Shown here one piece after another: positions 44,397 to 57,000 of a stretch of 64,000 bases of DNA. Each line of letters opens with the position of its first letter. Position 1 is the stretch's first letter. The notes below the pieces were generated by a model. The model saw only the letters and a program-made list of their open reading frames with translations. It had not been told where the DNA came from and ran no database searches. Origin of the DNA: Tethya wilhelma (lineage: Eukaryota; Porifera; Demospongiae; Tethyida; Tethyidae); contig CAXIPT010000002.1 in NCBI GenBank assembly GCA_964030475.1, positions 13,459,267 to 13,523,266 of the forward strand, written 5' to 3'. A program made the translations under genes and the position numbers.

Positions 44397-46310
44397 ATGG
44401 CGACTTCGAGGAAGAAGAGAGTTTCCTTTCATATTGACATTGATTTCTCGAGTGAAGCTGAAAAGAACGCATTTTGTGGAAGACTGAGTGCTGATAGAGA
44501 CCTGCTAACACCAACAGGCTCGCAGACACTCAACAATTATGAGCTTTTGTTTGAACTTGCTGACAAACAAAACCTCATTTAATTTAGTGAATCACGGGCC
44601 CAGCGTCCCTCCAATGTCTCATTCGAGTTTGAGAAACTCAGGTCAGTATTGGTCTGCTGGGTTGTATATAGTGCACCTCAGCATAAACTTCCAAATTTTA
44701 TACTATTATATGTTCAACTAACTCTAGTTTTTTGCATGCTAGCTTGTTATAGGCTCAATAGAATGTAGAAGAAAAATTGTTGCATTTGACTTCAGCATTT
44801 TGGAGATTTTGAATTACCAGCATATTTTTGAGGGAAAAAAGGTGATGACATCATTAGTTTGTCACTATGACAAGCTTTTCTATAGCAACGAATTTCATGC
44901 ACCTTTAGAGTAAAGGTTTATTTTTGATTCTGAAGTGTTTTGCACCATTCTACTGCAGTTTGAGCTAGTTTTTGAGTTTAGAATACCTCCTAAGTCTAAA
45001 AGACAATGTCTTGAGTACTGAATCAGCCAGAGAGAAGATGAGGGGGAAAAAAGGCTTAGTGATCCTACGATAGAGACTGATTCATCTGAACATGGCACTT
45101 CAACTTCCAACTGAAGATTCACCAAGAATGCCACATGAAATCATAGCCAGTAATTTTCTGAGGAGTGGGTCAAAACCTTAAACAGTGATGACAAGAAATC
45201 TTGGCAAATTTTCTTTGCTTCAATTTCTCTACCAGACTCAAGATGAAGGAAACTGAGGCTGTTGAATTGGTGGCCACAATGATCAGCAAGTCTGATAGAA
45301 CTGTTCGGCAGTGGCAAACAGATCTTATTGCAAATGACAGAGAGCTTCCTGAGTCTAAGCAAGGAAGATATCACCGAACAGGAGTCCTGTGGAATAATGA
45401 GTCACTATGTAAGGAGGCCACTCAATTTACCTGCTCAAATGCTGATGTTAAAGGAGACCTAACATGAGCACACTAGAATTTTGCAAGTAGGTAAACAAGT
45501 ATTTGTTACCCGAGAACTCTACACTAGAGCCTGGGTACCCAAGAAAGATCTCAGTTGAATCATCTCGCAGGTGGCTTGACCACATGGGGTTCAAAGTCAT
45601 TACTCCAAAAAATTAAGGCATCTTTATTGATGGCCACGAACAAGAGGATGCTGTGGAATATCGTAAAGTATTTCTGAGAAGAATGGTCAAGCTTGGGTTC
45701 TTGCATTTCACTGATGCTCCAACTGAGACAGCCTAAAAAGTAATCCCTACAGACATCGATCCACCCACTGCTGAACGCAGAGAAAAGACAGTGGTTTTCT
45801 TTCATGATGAAAGTATGTTTCATACCAATGAAGACCAGCCATCACAGCAGGGAAAGAAAGGAGAAAAAATTATTAAGCCCAAAAGTAAAGAAGCAGGGAT
45901 TGTGGGGAGTGACTTTATCGATGAATACAATGGCTTCTTGGTTTTGAATGATCATGAATACAAACAACTTACCCAGCTGAAATCCGTATGCGTTTGAATT
46001 TCTTGTATATGGTGAGGGAAAGGAGGGTTATGGGACCAGTGAAAATTTTCTGGTGCAAATGAAAACTGCGACCACTCTTGCTGAAATCAAGTATTCCAAA
46101 ACTGCTGGATGGAGACATGTGTGAGTCTTCAACCACAGCAGCTGCCATGCTGCAATAGCTGATGATGCTCTAGACATTAACCACATGAACGTCAAGCCCA
46201 GTGGAAGTACAAAATCATGCATGATATAATTTTTGATGGGAAAGTGCAGAAAATGTATATAATGAGAAGACAGCAAAAGGAATGAAAGCAGTTCTTGAGA
46301 AAAGAGGTGT
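44397..46310 (+). pseudogene. Decayed DDE-type DNA transposase
   Basis: Pieces in shifting frames read as one protein. It starts MATSRKKRVSFHIDIDFSSE (44397) and breaks at a stop near 44580. An HTH-like part follows (KSDRTVRQWQTDLIANDREL, 45285-45350), then RWLDHMGFKVITP (near 45573) and VVFFHDESMFHTNEDQPSQQ with a candidate catalytic Asp (45791-45850). Next is GWRHV followed by NHSSCHAAIADDALD with a second acidic position (near 46130-46170), then GMKAVLEKRGVYTN. Several stops and frameshifts show it is inactive. The order matches an uncharacterised DDE transposase family that I recall as common in sponges and corals; that recollection is unverified. Confidence 0.6.
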
Positions 46311-46339
46311 GTACACTAATGAAATTGCTGGGGAAGTTT

Positions 46340-48060
46340 ATACTACATAACTAAAGCACAGCATTTACAGCTATTCGAAGCAAGCAAAAATTTTCTCCAT
46401 ACTGATTGATGGCTCTTCAGATAAAGGCAATGCAGATGATGACCTTGAGCTATATTTGCTGCAGCAACCATTCCTAGCTATGCCACAAGCTTAGTACAAC
46501 TTTAAGAATCTAAATTTGATATGTCTAGCTTACGTTAGAGACTCTCAAAAAGACCCTTACCATCCACAGACTTTGGTGTATCTACGGGAAAAACGATTGT
46601 TCTAGACCAAACTGCCATGAATATTTCCATAACATTCATCATGCGCATGTGCTCATAGCATTCAACATACAACATGCGCATATGCCGAGGATAGTCAAAT
46701 CAAAGTGTGTATGGATGTATAGGCTAACCGCATTCATTTTAATGCAATTGAGTTTGTTCAATTCTTTCAGATATTGTTTCTAAGTTACAACAGGTCACTC
46801 GACTACCATTCAAGGCACTAAAACATTTCTAAGTACTCCAATCGAAGATTACCAAACATTGGTGAGTTACTGTGATTAAAGTGTACAGGGAGTGCATGTG
46901 GCTCACTTTGCTCGCCATGCTCCTTGCATGTACATGAAGTATGCTGATGTTTACTGCTAGATGCATGCAAGCAGAGACATCTACATAGTAATTGTAAGTG
47001 ATACAGTCAGGATGGGTGGGAACTACATGTGCCTGCATGTGCCGATAAAAGAAGCCTTCTTTAATGTTAGAAGACCTATAATGTCCAAAATAAAGTGTAC
47101 AGTAAAACCTGAGCTATACGGTCACCTGAGTACTGAGGTCACCTCTCTATTCTAGCCAGACGCCCCGAGTCCCAATATCTTGCTGTACAAAACGATAGGG
47201 TCTCGATCTCTCTAATACATTATCTGGCCACTCGGTCCTGCCCAGATAACACAAGAACTTTGTACTCCGGTCGAATAGGAAACCACACCCTATGCATAGA
47301 AAAATGTATGCGTATGGTGCAATTACAGAGAAATTTGGCAAGTGCAAGCGGTGAATTGGCGAATATTTCTTCGAATTGCCAAAATGGATGTGGTGTCTGG
47401 TACATCGGGTTGAATTGGCAATGAAAGATGCCCTCAAACATACATATTTTGAAGCTGTGGATGACATACTGCTTAAGTTGTACTACCTCTATGAAAAGGT
47501 CCCGAAAAAATGCAGAGAGCTTGAGGAAATAGTTATTGATCTGAAAGATTGCATTTCCATGGAGAAAGGAGGTGCCAGACTTTTGAGAGCAAGCAGTTTC
47601 AGGTGGGTCAGCCACAAGTTGAATGTGGTTGTCACAATATGGTACTTATATACAAGCCTTCTCATAGCATTATCAGAAGATCATTCAGTAAAATAAACTG
47701 ATCAGGCCAATTAAGTTTCGTGGTTATAAGTGTAACATGTGGATGGATGCTAAGTATGTGATTGGCAGTGCTGTTTTTGTGGATGTTCTCACCCTCGACA
47801 ATCAGATGAGCCAGATATTCTAGCTGCACTGACAAGTTTATTGTAAACTATCAAAATGACTGAGAAATTTCCCTTCACAAGCATACTGGTTTAGACACAT
47901 GTACCACAAGGCAAGCGCTTTTACCAGAGGAAGAGAAGCTGGGCAAAGGTCAAGGAAAATGAATATATGGCACTAACACCTCAGAGATATTGAAGAATGC
48001 CACAAAGCACTATAACCCTACCACAATGTGCTTGGACAAAAGATCAAATACAAATGTGGA
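46340..48060 (+). pseudogene. Decayed hAT-type (ZNF862/KIAA1586-like) transposase
   Basis: Fragments in order: KIFSILIDGSSDKGNADD (46390-46440), MPKWMWCLVHRVELAMKDAL (47376-47435), EKVPKKCRELEEIV and RLLRASSFRWVSHKLNVV (to 47630), WMDAKYVIGSAVFVDVLTL (about 47740-47800) and DEPDILAALTSLL (47805-47843). These are the RNase H-like core segments of the hAT-derived ZNF862-like family. Internal stops, frameshifts and an unrelated insertion between 46500 and 47370 show it is dead. Confidence 0.65.
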
Positions 48061-48169
48061 TATAATTAAATATATTGCATGCAGATGTCCTCCAGCTCAA
48101 AGCCCACAGATTGAGTCTTCATCTTCCAAAAGGCTAGGAGAAGAACATGGCCCTAACTGACTGGACTTA

Positions 48170-48544
48170 CAGTATGCGCCAATATAAAGTTCCCGTTTCT
48201 GTTTTGTTTTACGTGCGTGAAACGCTATGAACGTAATCGTTTCGGTTTAGTTCCATTTTTTTAGAACGGCAGTAGCACGTGTAGGTGTAATAGTAGCTAG
48301 ACTATGATAAGTTTATTTTGCAACATTGATAATCACTTGAGGCTCTTGAAGAAGTCGTATGCATATCTCCACTTCTACAGTTACAGTTTATAAAATAGCA
48401 ACAAGCCTAGTACTCAAAACATGCAAGCGTAGTAATAGCGTGATTACGCAGCTGCTTAGTACCGTTTCCGTTTCTTTGCATTGCACAATCGTTTTATGAG
48501 CGTACTATGGAACGGAAACGGGAACTTTATATTGGCACATACTG
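48170..48544. mobile_element. 375-bp MITE with ~30-bp inverted ends
   Basis: Left CAGTATGCGCCAATATAAAG is mirrored at the right (CTTTATATTGGCACATACTG) and extends through GTTCCCGTTTC. A clear target duplication is not visible. No ORF. Confidence 0.8.
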
Positions 48545-50125
48545 CATGTAGATTGGGCATACTTTGTTAGTGTCAATATATAGGTACACTAATATCCAAC
48601 TTGAAGACATGGTGTTATCTGCTGCTAGAAAGGCTCTCACAAATGAAGAACTGGCAAGGCACTACTGCCAAAGGAGGACAAGAGGAGTTAATGAAATAAT
48701 TCAAAACCTATAGAAGAATTAATTCTTTCCTTTTCAACTGCTATACTGATACCCTGGAGGTCCTTCTTCTCAAGGAGGAAATGAAATCAATATGGGAGGA
48801 ACAGAAGGAGCCTGTAAAGTGTATACAAGAGCCTCCTAAAGTGAGCTCTATACGATCACTGCATAGGAATCTATTGTAAACTTAAGCTGTTTCATGTGTG
48901 AGAAATACAGGCACACAATGCACCCGTGAGACCAGACTCCTAGGAAGGTGTAGTACTTGAAAGAGGCACACACCTTACTCTCCTCATCATCTCTACAATA
49001 TCTGCATTCTACTCATTGCCACACTAGACAGCTACACCAAAAACCAAAACCAGCTCACTCTAGCTCACCACTTTGAAACTACAAAGTGACTCAGAGACTG
49101 CACATGATGATGGGCATGATTTGAGCATGGTTTCACTCTCTGATTCTTTACCAGATTCTATCACTGATCCAGAGTTGTGTAGAGGGATTAAGACCTTAGT
49201 GTTGTCAAAAGCTGATGAATACGTACTTGTTGATGGAAAGTGGCTATTAGCAAACAGTACCCATGCACATGCAGGGGTGATTCCCAAGTCAGGGCAACCT
49301 GGAAAATGGAGGTTAAGTTTATCCCATACAAAGCAAGTGTCACGGATGGTAGAGCATTGTAGTATGAGATACACTACAATTGAAATTGCAGTTGCAAGGA
49401 TCTTGACGACCAGGTACAGTACAGAACTCATACAAATTGACATCTAACATATGCGTACTGCAGTTAACATCCTAGTGATAGGGACCTACTGGGGATGACA
49501 TAGGACGGCAACCTGTACATGGACTCTGTCATACCATTTGGTCTCCGGTCTGCCTCCCCAAGATATTCTTTGCTGTGGCAGACACACTCGAGTGGATTGC
49601 TATGCATGAGTAGGCCAGACCTGGCCTGCGCTATTATTATTTGGGTATATAAGCAACTAAATATATACTTCATGACTACGAATCAAATTACAAAAACAGA
49701 CTTCTTTCCCTTCACTTGCATCCCCTCATGCATTGGTTCGAGCTACAGAATATGCTGTATCTACTTAAGTGCTTGAAAAACACACACAATAGCTTCAACA
49801 TTTACAATTTTATCATGCAGCTTCGTTTCATCAAACACAAGAGCTGCATCAAGCAACAAACTAGTGACCAACTAAGCTAGACTCTCGGCCACACAACACT
49901 TCTATCTTTACAGAATAACCAAACTATGGAATGCTATATATATTCCAAGCTCCATATTGGACTCCTTATTGTCTGTTACAACAATCAGATCAAGAGTATT
50001 ATTATGAACATTTGTGGAAGAACATTGTATCAAACTTTGACAGTGACGATGTGTGTACATTTACTCTGGTCTGCCCCTGTAGCAACTGAATGCAGAAACT
50101 CCATCACATCTACTGAACGATTATT
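48545..50125. other. Transposon remnants, no intact gene
   Basis: Coding-like pieces (48609-48710, MVLSAARKALTNEELARHY; 49073-49447, SDSETAHDDGHDLSMVSLSD) are broken and unrecognised. They could be the end of the hAT element or another relic. Confidence 0.4.
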
Positions 50126-50537
50126 AAGCCTCGGCGCGTGCGTAGCACGTGCAGAGGGTTACGGTAGTCGTTTTGTGTGTGTGTGTGTGTGTCTGTTACT
50201 AAATTATCTGAAGAATGGCTGCTCTAGGAGCAAAATGGAAGGTACTCACGTTCATGAATCGTAGTTATCTTGAAATTTGATGTGTGGAATCATGTGAAAC
50301 ACTGTACTTACTGAGATCCAAGCCTTTCGAGGTTACTCTGAGCGTTAGGCTTACGCCACGCCCATAACATACGCCCAGGTAACAGTGTGCGTTATTTAGA
50401 AAATACACGTGGTTCTGACTGCTATCATCAACGTCTGACCTACTCTTTGTATCTGTTTGAATCTTCTCATTGAGAGATCACTTTGTAGTGAGTTAACTGG
50501 TTTTGTACTCCAATAGCAATTTTGTTTTGTTTGAATC

Positions 50538-52733
50538 ATGCCTAACAAAATTTGTCCTGAGTGTTCCCGTGTTAACCATATAAAAATATTATGTTGTGAT
50601 TGTGGCCATGTTTTTGCATTAAGACGTACCAAGAGAGTCCGTGTGCCTAGTAAGAAATCTGAAATGCAAGCTTTAAGATTAATGGAGAGCATGTGTGATG
50701 TACTAAACCGTAGAAACCAAGACAAGAATCACAAAGCTGCCAAAAGAGCTATTGAAACTGAGCAACAGAGGGCTGACCGTAGATTGATCAATAAGTTTCA
50801 TATGGCATCCAAACGAGCTAATGCCAGTGATACTGTCAAACAGCAACATAGAGTTCAGAATAAGCAAGCTATGGCATCCAAACGTGCTAATGCCAGTGAT
50901 ACTGTCAAACAGCAATATAGAATTCAAAACAAACAGGCTATGGCATCAAAGCGAGCATCAAGTGTTTCTATAGAATCAGCAATTGACAAGTTTTCATCTA
51001 AAGTTGAGACTGGTCCAGACTATGTGTGCATGTCCTGCCATAGAATGATGTATCGTCAAAGTGTAGTGGACTTCCAAAGAGACAAGTATACCAAGGCTAG
51101 TAATAATGTCCTAGAAAATGTGTTTAATCCAAAGCATAAACGTGTGAGTCCAAATGGAAAATGTTATGTGTGTAAAACATGCCATTCAGCATTATCCAGA
51201 GGTAGCATGCCCCTATTGTCTAAAGCTAATGGGCTAGAATTATGTACTGTTCCTCCTGAGTTGTCATGTTTGAATGAGCTAGAAGCCAGATTGATTTCAT
51301 TACGTGTTCCATTTATGAAGATGGTAGCATTACCCTCTGGCAAACAGAGATCTATCCATGGTCCAGCTGTTAATGTACCTACGAAGATAGATAATGTCTG
51401 CACTGTGTTGCCCCGGTTGCCTTCTCAATCTGAACTGATTCCACTCAAGTTCAAACGTAAGCTTGTGTTTAAAGGACACTACATGTATGGCTATGTAACT
51501 CCTGAGAAGCTTATAAATGCATTGAAGTGGTTGAAAGCCAATAACCCACTGTATGAAGAGATATCCATTAACACTGATTGGGTTGATGATGCAATCTGTA
51601 ATGATCCTGAATTGTTTAGTAGTCTGCTGAATCTTCCTGACACACAGCCTAATCAATGTGATACACAGCCTAATCAATGTGATACACAGCCAAGTGATAC
51701 GCAGCCTAATCAATGTGATACACAGCCTAGTGATACGCAGCCTAATCAATGTGTTGCACAGCCTGATCAATGTGATATACAGCCTAGTGATACGCAACGT
51801 AATCAATGTGATTCACAACCTGATATCATGGAATGTGAGCCTAGCCCCCAGAGAAAGCCAACTGATTCTGCACAATCTGCCTTGAATGAAAGCATTGACC
51901 CCATGGATGTTGATGACAGTGATGATGAGCATGCCCAACTGATAAGAGCATTTGAATCCCTCAGAGTTGAAGCAAGAAAATGTGGTTTTCAAATTCATGA
52001 TGTGTCTGCAAATGGAGACTGTGTGTACAATTCAGTACTAGTCCAACTAATAGCTTTGGGTATATGTGATGCAAGCAATAGTAGTGAACTAAGGCAAATG
52101 GTAGCAGATCATTTGGAAAGCCATAAAGATGACTACTGTCACTTTGTATCTGAAGCCATTGAAACTGACAATAGATACAATGCTGATACTGAAGCCCCTA
52201 ATGAAGATGATGCCCTCATAGCTTCAGAAACAGACCCTGATAGAAGAACTGAGTTAATGTGGAATAAATATGTCAGTAGAGTCAGACGTGGTGCCTGGGG
52301 TGACAATATTGTGATAGCTGCCTTGTGTAACATGTTCCATATCACTATCAATGTCTTGAGTGTGACTGATCAGTACACAAACACTGTTGCTATAACTCCC
52401 ATGAGTGGTGTGAGTCACAATGAAGTTAATGTTGGCCTTGTCATGCAGTACCATTATGTTGCTCTAGTGAGAAGTACTAGTACTGATAGAACTGCTGTGA
52501 ATTCTGCAAAGAGTGATAGCTCTCCTCAGAAACCTCCAAGCAATGGTGATTCTGTTGTGAATGATAAAGATAGTACCCAAACTGCTTTAAATGATGATGT
52601 TGTTGAAGAGGGTGATAAACATACAGCAAGCATTACTGGTGGTCCTAGTGCTAGCATGATGTCAGTTGAAAACCCCGATGCCATTGTCAATATTGCACCT
52701 TGTGAGGGAGAGAAGCCAAAGTGTACACTGTAA
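50538..52733 (+). CDS. Helentron N-terminal protein: zinc cluster, repeats, OTU protease
   Basis: 731 residues. CPECSRVNHIKILCCDCGH (6-24) is a zinc cluster. Two 23-residue repeats beginning MASKRANASDTVKQQ (about 89-134) are Lys/Arg-rich. CMSCHRMMY and CKTCH (about 170-220) form a second cysteine pair region, followed by the segment usual upstream of Helitron Rep domains (LPRLPSQSELIPLKFKR). Next is a Q-rich array of DTQPNQC units (about 365-435). An OTU-type cysteine protease domain follows, with DVSANGDCVYNS (Asp494, Cys495) and the catalytic His in YHYVALV (His639). The last codons and stop come from an inserted MITE (from 52726). Without it the frame runs on into the next ORF, so this is the front part of one long protein. 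Confidence 0.85.
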   Translation: MPNKICPECSRVNHIKILCCDCGHVFALRRTKRVRVPSKKSEMQALRLMESMCDVLNRRNQDKNHKAAKRAIETEQQRADRRLINKFHMASKRANASDTVKQQHRVQNKQAMASKRANASDTVKQQYRIQNKQAMASKRASSVSIESAIDKFSSKVETGPDYVCMSCHRMMYRQSVVDFQRDKYTKASNNVLENVFNPKHKRVSPNGKCYVCKTCHSALSRGSMPLLSKANGLELCTVPPELSCLNELEARLISLRVPFMKMVALPSGKQRSIHGPAVNVPTKIDNVCTVLPRLPSQSELIPLKFKRKLVFKGHYMYGYVTPEKLINALKWLKANNPLYEEISINTDWVDDAICNDPELFSSLLNLPDTQPNQCDTQPNQCDTQPSDTQPNQCDTQPSDTQPNQCVAQPDQCDIQPSDTQRNQCDSQPDIMECEPSPQRKPTDSAQSALNESIDPMDVDDSDDEHAQLIRAFESLRVEARKCGFQIHDVSANGDCVYNSVLVQLIALGICDASNSSELRQMVADHLESHKDDYCHFVSEAIETDNRYNADTEAPNEDDALIASETDPDRRTELMWNKYVSRVRRGAWGDNIVIAALCNMFHITINVLSVTDQYTNTVAITPMSGVSHNEVNVGLVMQYHYVALVRSTSTDRTAVNSAKSDSSPQKPPSNGDSVVNDKDSTQTALNDDVVEEGDKHTASITGGPSASMMSVENPDAIVNIAPCEGEKPKCTL

Positions 52734-54012
52734 AAAATGATTGGTTATTTCAACCAACATAGGTAAAATAACTTTTTTCAATAATAGTACAACTACCCAT
52801 TAATGGGTAATGTCAGTCATTCTATGTGAAAATAACAAAAATTAGGTTATAGTTACTAAGTTGGTTATTATAACCATCATAGGTTGAAATAACACTTACA
52901 ATAAGCGGTACAACTACCTATCAATGGGTTATTCCAGCCATCCTTGGTGAAAATAACCAAAACTAGGTTATAACTACTAACTTGGGTATCAATCAAATTC
53001 TTTTGTGGTTAAATGAATCTCGTTTGGTTAAAACTGCTCTATTGGGTTAAAATGAATGGCTGGGCTGTATCTAAAATAATGACATCATTACCGGGCATGC
53101 TCAGTAACACAATTTGAAACTTGGCAGCTGTCAGAGAAGTAGACAAAAAATTCTTGAAAAACTCTTGAAAGAACACATCAAAACACTGTCTTTTGGTAAA
53201 AGGAAGTATCTGACATGGTAAACAGCACAAACAAGTATTATATTTGAGGTAAGACTTGAAATTAGCTTGTCATAACAGCCAACTCTGAGGCTGATCATAT
53301 GGTCTTTTTTTTGGAACTTAGAAACTGAAAAGTAAAGAAGTGGAAAGAGAAGACAAATCAAAATTAAGCTGGACAACAGCAAAAACTCAGTGTTAAGGTG
53401 AGACAACACTGACTGCAATCACTGATTATTTATGGTGCTTCTAACCTTGTTTAGTTGTCAAAAAAGCTAAGTGGATTAAAAGAGACAGGACAAAACACCA
53501 AGAAAGAAGTAGCTGAGCTTGAGAGGTAAAGTTGCTTGTCATGCTATTAGCTAACAGACTGATTTTAAAACTGAATACTTTGATTTTTTACTTGTAGGTC
53601 AAAAGAAACAGTAACTCTTTCAACAAGATTAAAATACCTATATTCAGAGTTAAAAGTACCAAAACAAAAGCTGTTACAAATCCTTATTTGTGAACTTTTT
53701 ATCTCTTGTGTAAGATTACTCAAACCATGATTGGTAGTAATTTTGATCATCATTTGATTAAAGCGAACAAAGATTATACAAAAAAATAACTTTATATAAA
53801 GGTTACTTTAAACCATGACTGCTGGAACATTTAACCAACTACTATTGGTAACTTTAACCAGCAAAAAAAGGTGTTTAGAACACCCAGCCATTTTAAAGAT
53901 TATTATTAACCACTTATATTTTGGTTTAAAACAATCCAAATTATGGGGGCCTGAATTGCAACCCATTCAACCCAAAATTTTGGGTTATTTTAACCCATCA
54001 TTTTTTACAGTG
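52726..54012. mobile_element. 1287-bp MITE inserted in the Helentron gene (TA target)
   Basis: The ends CACTGTAAAAAATGATTGGT and, mirrored, CCCATCATTTTTTACAGTG, are flanked by TA (52724-52725 and 54013-54014), as in mariner-type elements. The interior repeats GGTTATT/AATAACC motifs near both ends. It has no transposase ORF. It introduces the stop that ends the first ORF at 52733. Confidence 0.9.
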
Positions 54013-54040
54013 TATACATACTGACAAAGACTTTGAATTA

Positions 54041-57000
54041 ATGTCCAATCCTGATAAGTTTTGTTACGGAGATGGGTGTTTCAACAATGTAAGACCTAGA
54101 AAGCTTACCTATCGCAAGTATTTCAATCAGAGGCTCCTTGATGTTGACGGCAGGTTTGCCAAAGATCTAGACTATTTGTTCACTGCACAGTATGTTGTAG
54201 AATCCAAACAAGTCTTTGATGATGCTAGTAACTTTATATGGCGCCAGAAGCCTTCCAGAGAATTCACTGCCTCTCAAGCTAGAGATCCCAATGTGATTGG
54301 CCAGTTTGTGAACAAAGACAAAGCATATAGGTTTCTAAAGAATGTCAGAGGTTCCCCAGCATATTACCAGCGTACATTCTATGAGTTGTTAGCCATGATA
54401 CGTCAGCTTGGTACCCCCACATGGTTCTTCACATTGTCAGCTGCTGATATGAAATGGCCTGACATGATCCGTACAATAGCCAGGCAGTATGGTGTATCAT
54501 ACACTGATGAAGAAGTAGCAAAGCTTTCCTTTGATGAGAAATCCAATTGGTTAAAACGTAACCCTGTTACAGCTGCCAGACATTTCCAGTACAGATTGAA
54601 TACATTCTTCCATGAGTTTCTAAAGTCCACAGCAAAGCCGTTGGGTGAGATTGAAGATTATGGCATTAGAATTGAGTTCCAAGCCCGTGGTTCTCCTCAT
54701 GCACACTGTGTGATATGGGTCAAAGATGCTCCAAAGTATGGTGTTGATGATAATGCTGATGTGTGTGAGTTTATTGATAAGTACATCTCTTGTGCAATTC
54801 CCAAAGAGGATGATAAACTGAAACAGTTAGTGTTGCTTCTTCAGAACCACAGGCATTCCTCGTATTGTAGAAGAAACAATTCATGTCGATTCAACTTCCC
54901 CCATCCACCTAGCTACTCCACACTAATTGCTGAGCCTAGTTCTGAAACAAATGATACCATGCCAGTTGCCAACAAGAAAGTACTAGCAAAGGTCCATGAA
55001 TTGATTAGGGATGGTAATACAGATGTATCTCTTGATGAGTTATTAGAAAAAGCAGAAGTGTCTGAAAGTGACTACATGAATGCATTGTCTGTGTCCACTA
55101 AAGGTAGTGTGATTGTGCTAAAACGTGAACCCAATGAATGTTGTGTCAATAACTACAATAGTGCTGTGATGTTAGCCTGGCAAGCAAACATGGACTTGCA
55201 GTATGTCATCAACGCCTATGCCTGTGTTATGTATGTGGCCTCCTATATCATGAAATCTGATAGAGCCATGGGTGTGTTGTTGAGACGGGTAGCTAATGAA
55301 GCTAGAACTGACGAACTAAGAACACAATTGAACAAAGTAGGCTCTGCCTTTTTGACTCACAGAGAAGTCAGTGCTCAGGAAGCTGTGTATAGAATACTAT
55401 CTTTGCCTATGAAACAGTTGAGTAGATCTGTTGTATTTGTAGATACTAACCAGAAAAATGAAAGAATAGCAGTATTGAAAGATAAGAAGAGCCTCAAAGA
55501 CTTGCCTGATGAGGATACAAATGTGTTCCAAAAAAGTTTGATTGACAGATACACACATTTACCTGCACAGTTACAGTCAATGTGTCTAGCTGAGTTTGCT
55601 GCCAATTACACTACTGACTATAAGCAAGATAGTGACTGTGGTGATGTTTTGCCCCCCAGTGACAATGATGCAGCCTCCTCATCATCATGTATTAAGCTAT
55701 CTGATAACATGGGCACCATGAAAAAACGCAAGAGAGAAGCTGTCATTCGTTTCTGTAAGTACAATAGAGACAAAGAGCCTTCCAATTGGTTCAGAGCCAG
55801 ACTCATGTTGTATTTCCCATGGTATGATGAGCAAAGTGACTTACTAGGTGTCTATTCTAGCTATGAAGAGCATTACCAGCATGTCCAGAGAATTGTGTTA
55901 GACAATGAGAGCAAATTCACTCAGGAAAACACTGATGAGATTGAGTTTGATGACAATCTAAACCCTGAGCATGGTTGGAATCAGCTTGCCCCATCCAATG
56001 AAGAGAGTAGAGCTCAATCCCTAGCAGAAGGCAGTGAGACATTGACAGAAGTGTCTGAACAAGACCTTAGAGACAATACCGATGTAATTGCACCATCATC
56101 ATCTAGATCTGGGTTGAGTGTAAGGTTTGAAAGTGCTGCCAATAGCAATGAAATACCAGCAGATGAGTACAGAAGCCTTTTCCGTGGTTTGAATGAAAAA
56201 CAGAAAGAAATTGTAACTTTCCATCGTAACTGGTGTAAGGAAGCAGTTATTGCCCTCAAACAAAACAAACCCATTGAGCCATATAGAGTGTTTCTAAGTG
56301 GTCCTGGAGGTGTTGGTAAATCACATGTGATAAGACTTGTTCACTCTGACACACTAAAGCTCCTTAAGCTGTCAAACGCCATTGAACCAGATGATGTGAT
56401 TGTGTTGCTAACTGCACCAACTGGCGTTGCTGCCTTTAATATCAATGGCATGACCCTTCACTCAACATTTTTGCTAGGCCGTAGCAAGCACAGTGGATTT
56501 CAGCCTCTAAGTCATGACAGACTGAATACATTGCGTAGCAAACTGTCCCATCTTGTGCTAGTGATCATTGATGAAGTGAGTATGGTTGGCTCAAACATGT
56601 TGTTAGAGGTCCACAAACGTTTGCAACAAATCAAAGGTGTGTCCCCTGATGTAACATTTGGTGGTGTTAGCATTCTTGCTGTTGGCGACTTGTATCAGCT
56701 TCCCCCTGTTGGTCAGTCACAATTGTTCAGTACAGTTGGTGATTCTTATGCCAAATTATACAAGTCTGGGTCTCTATGGAAAGACGAGTTCAAGATGGTT
56801 GAGCTTACTGAAATAATGCGGCAGAAAGATGACTATGCATTTTGTGAACTCTTGTGTAGAGTCAGAACAAATGATTGTACCCCTCAAGACATTGCAATCC
56901 TCAAGTCCAGAGTAACTAAACCTGACAATCCTGATTACCCAAAACTAGCATTGCATGTGTACAGATTGAATGTGGATGTTGACAGTCATAACGCACACAT

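Noticed and set aside
45560..45823. 87-codon minus ORF
   Set aside because: Antisense to the decayed DDE transposase.
51658..51885. Leucine/isoleucine-rich ORF with VIHSL repeats (and its antisense partner)
   Set aside because: Other-frame reading of the DTQPNQC repeat in the OTU protein.
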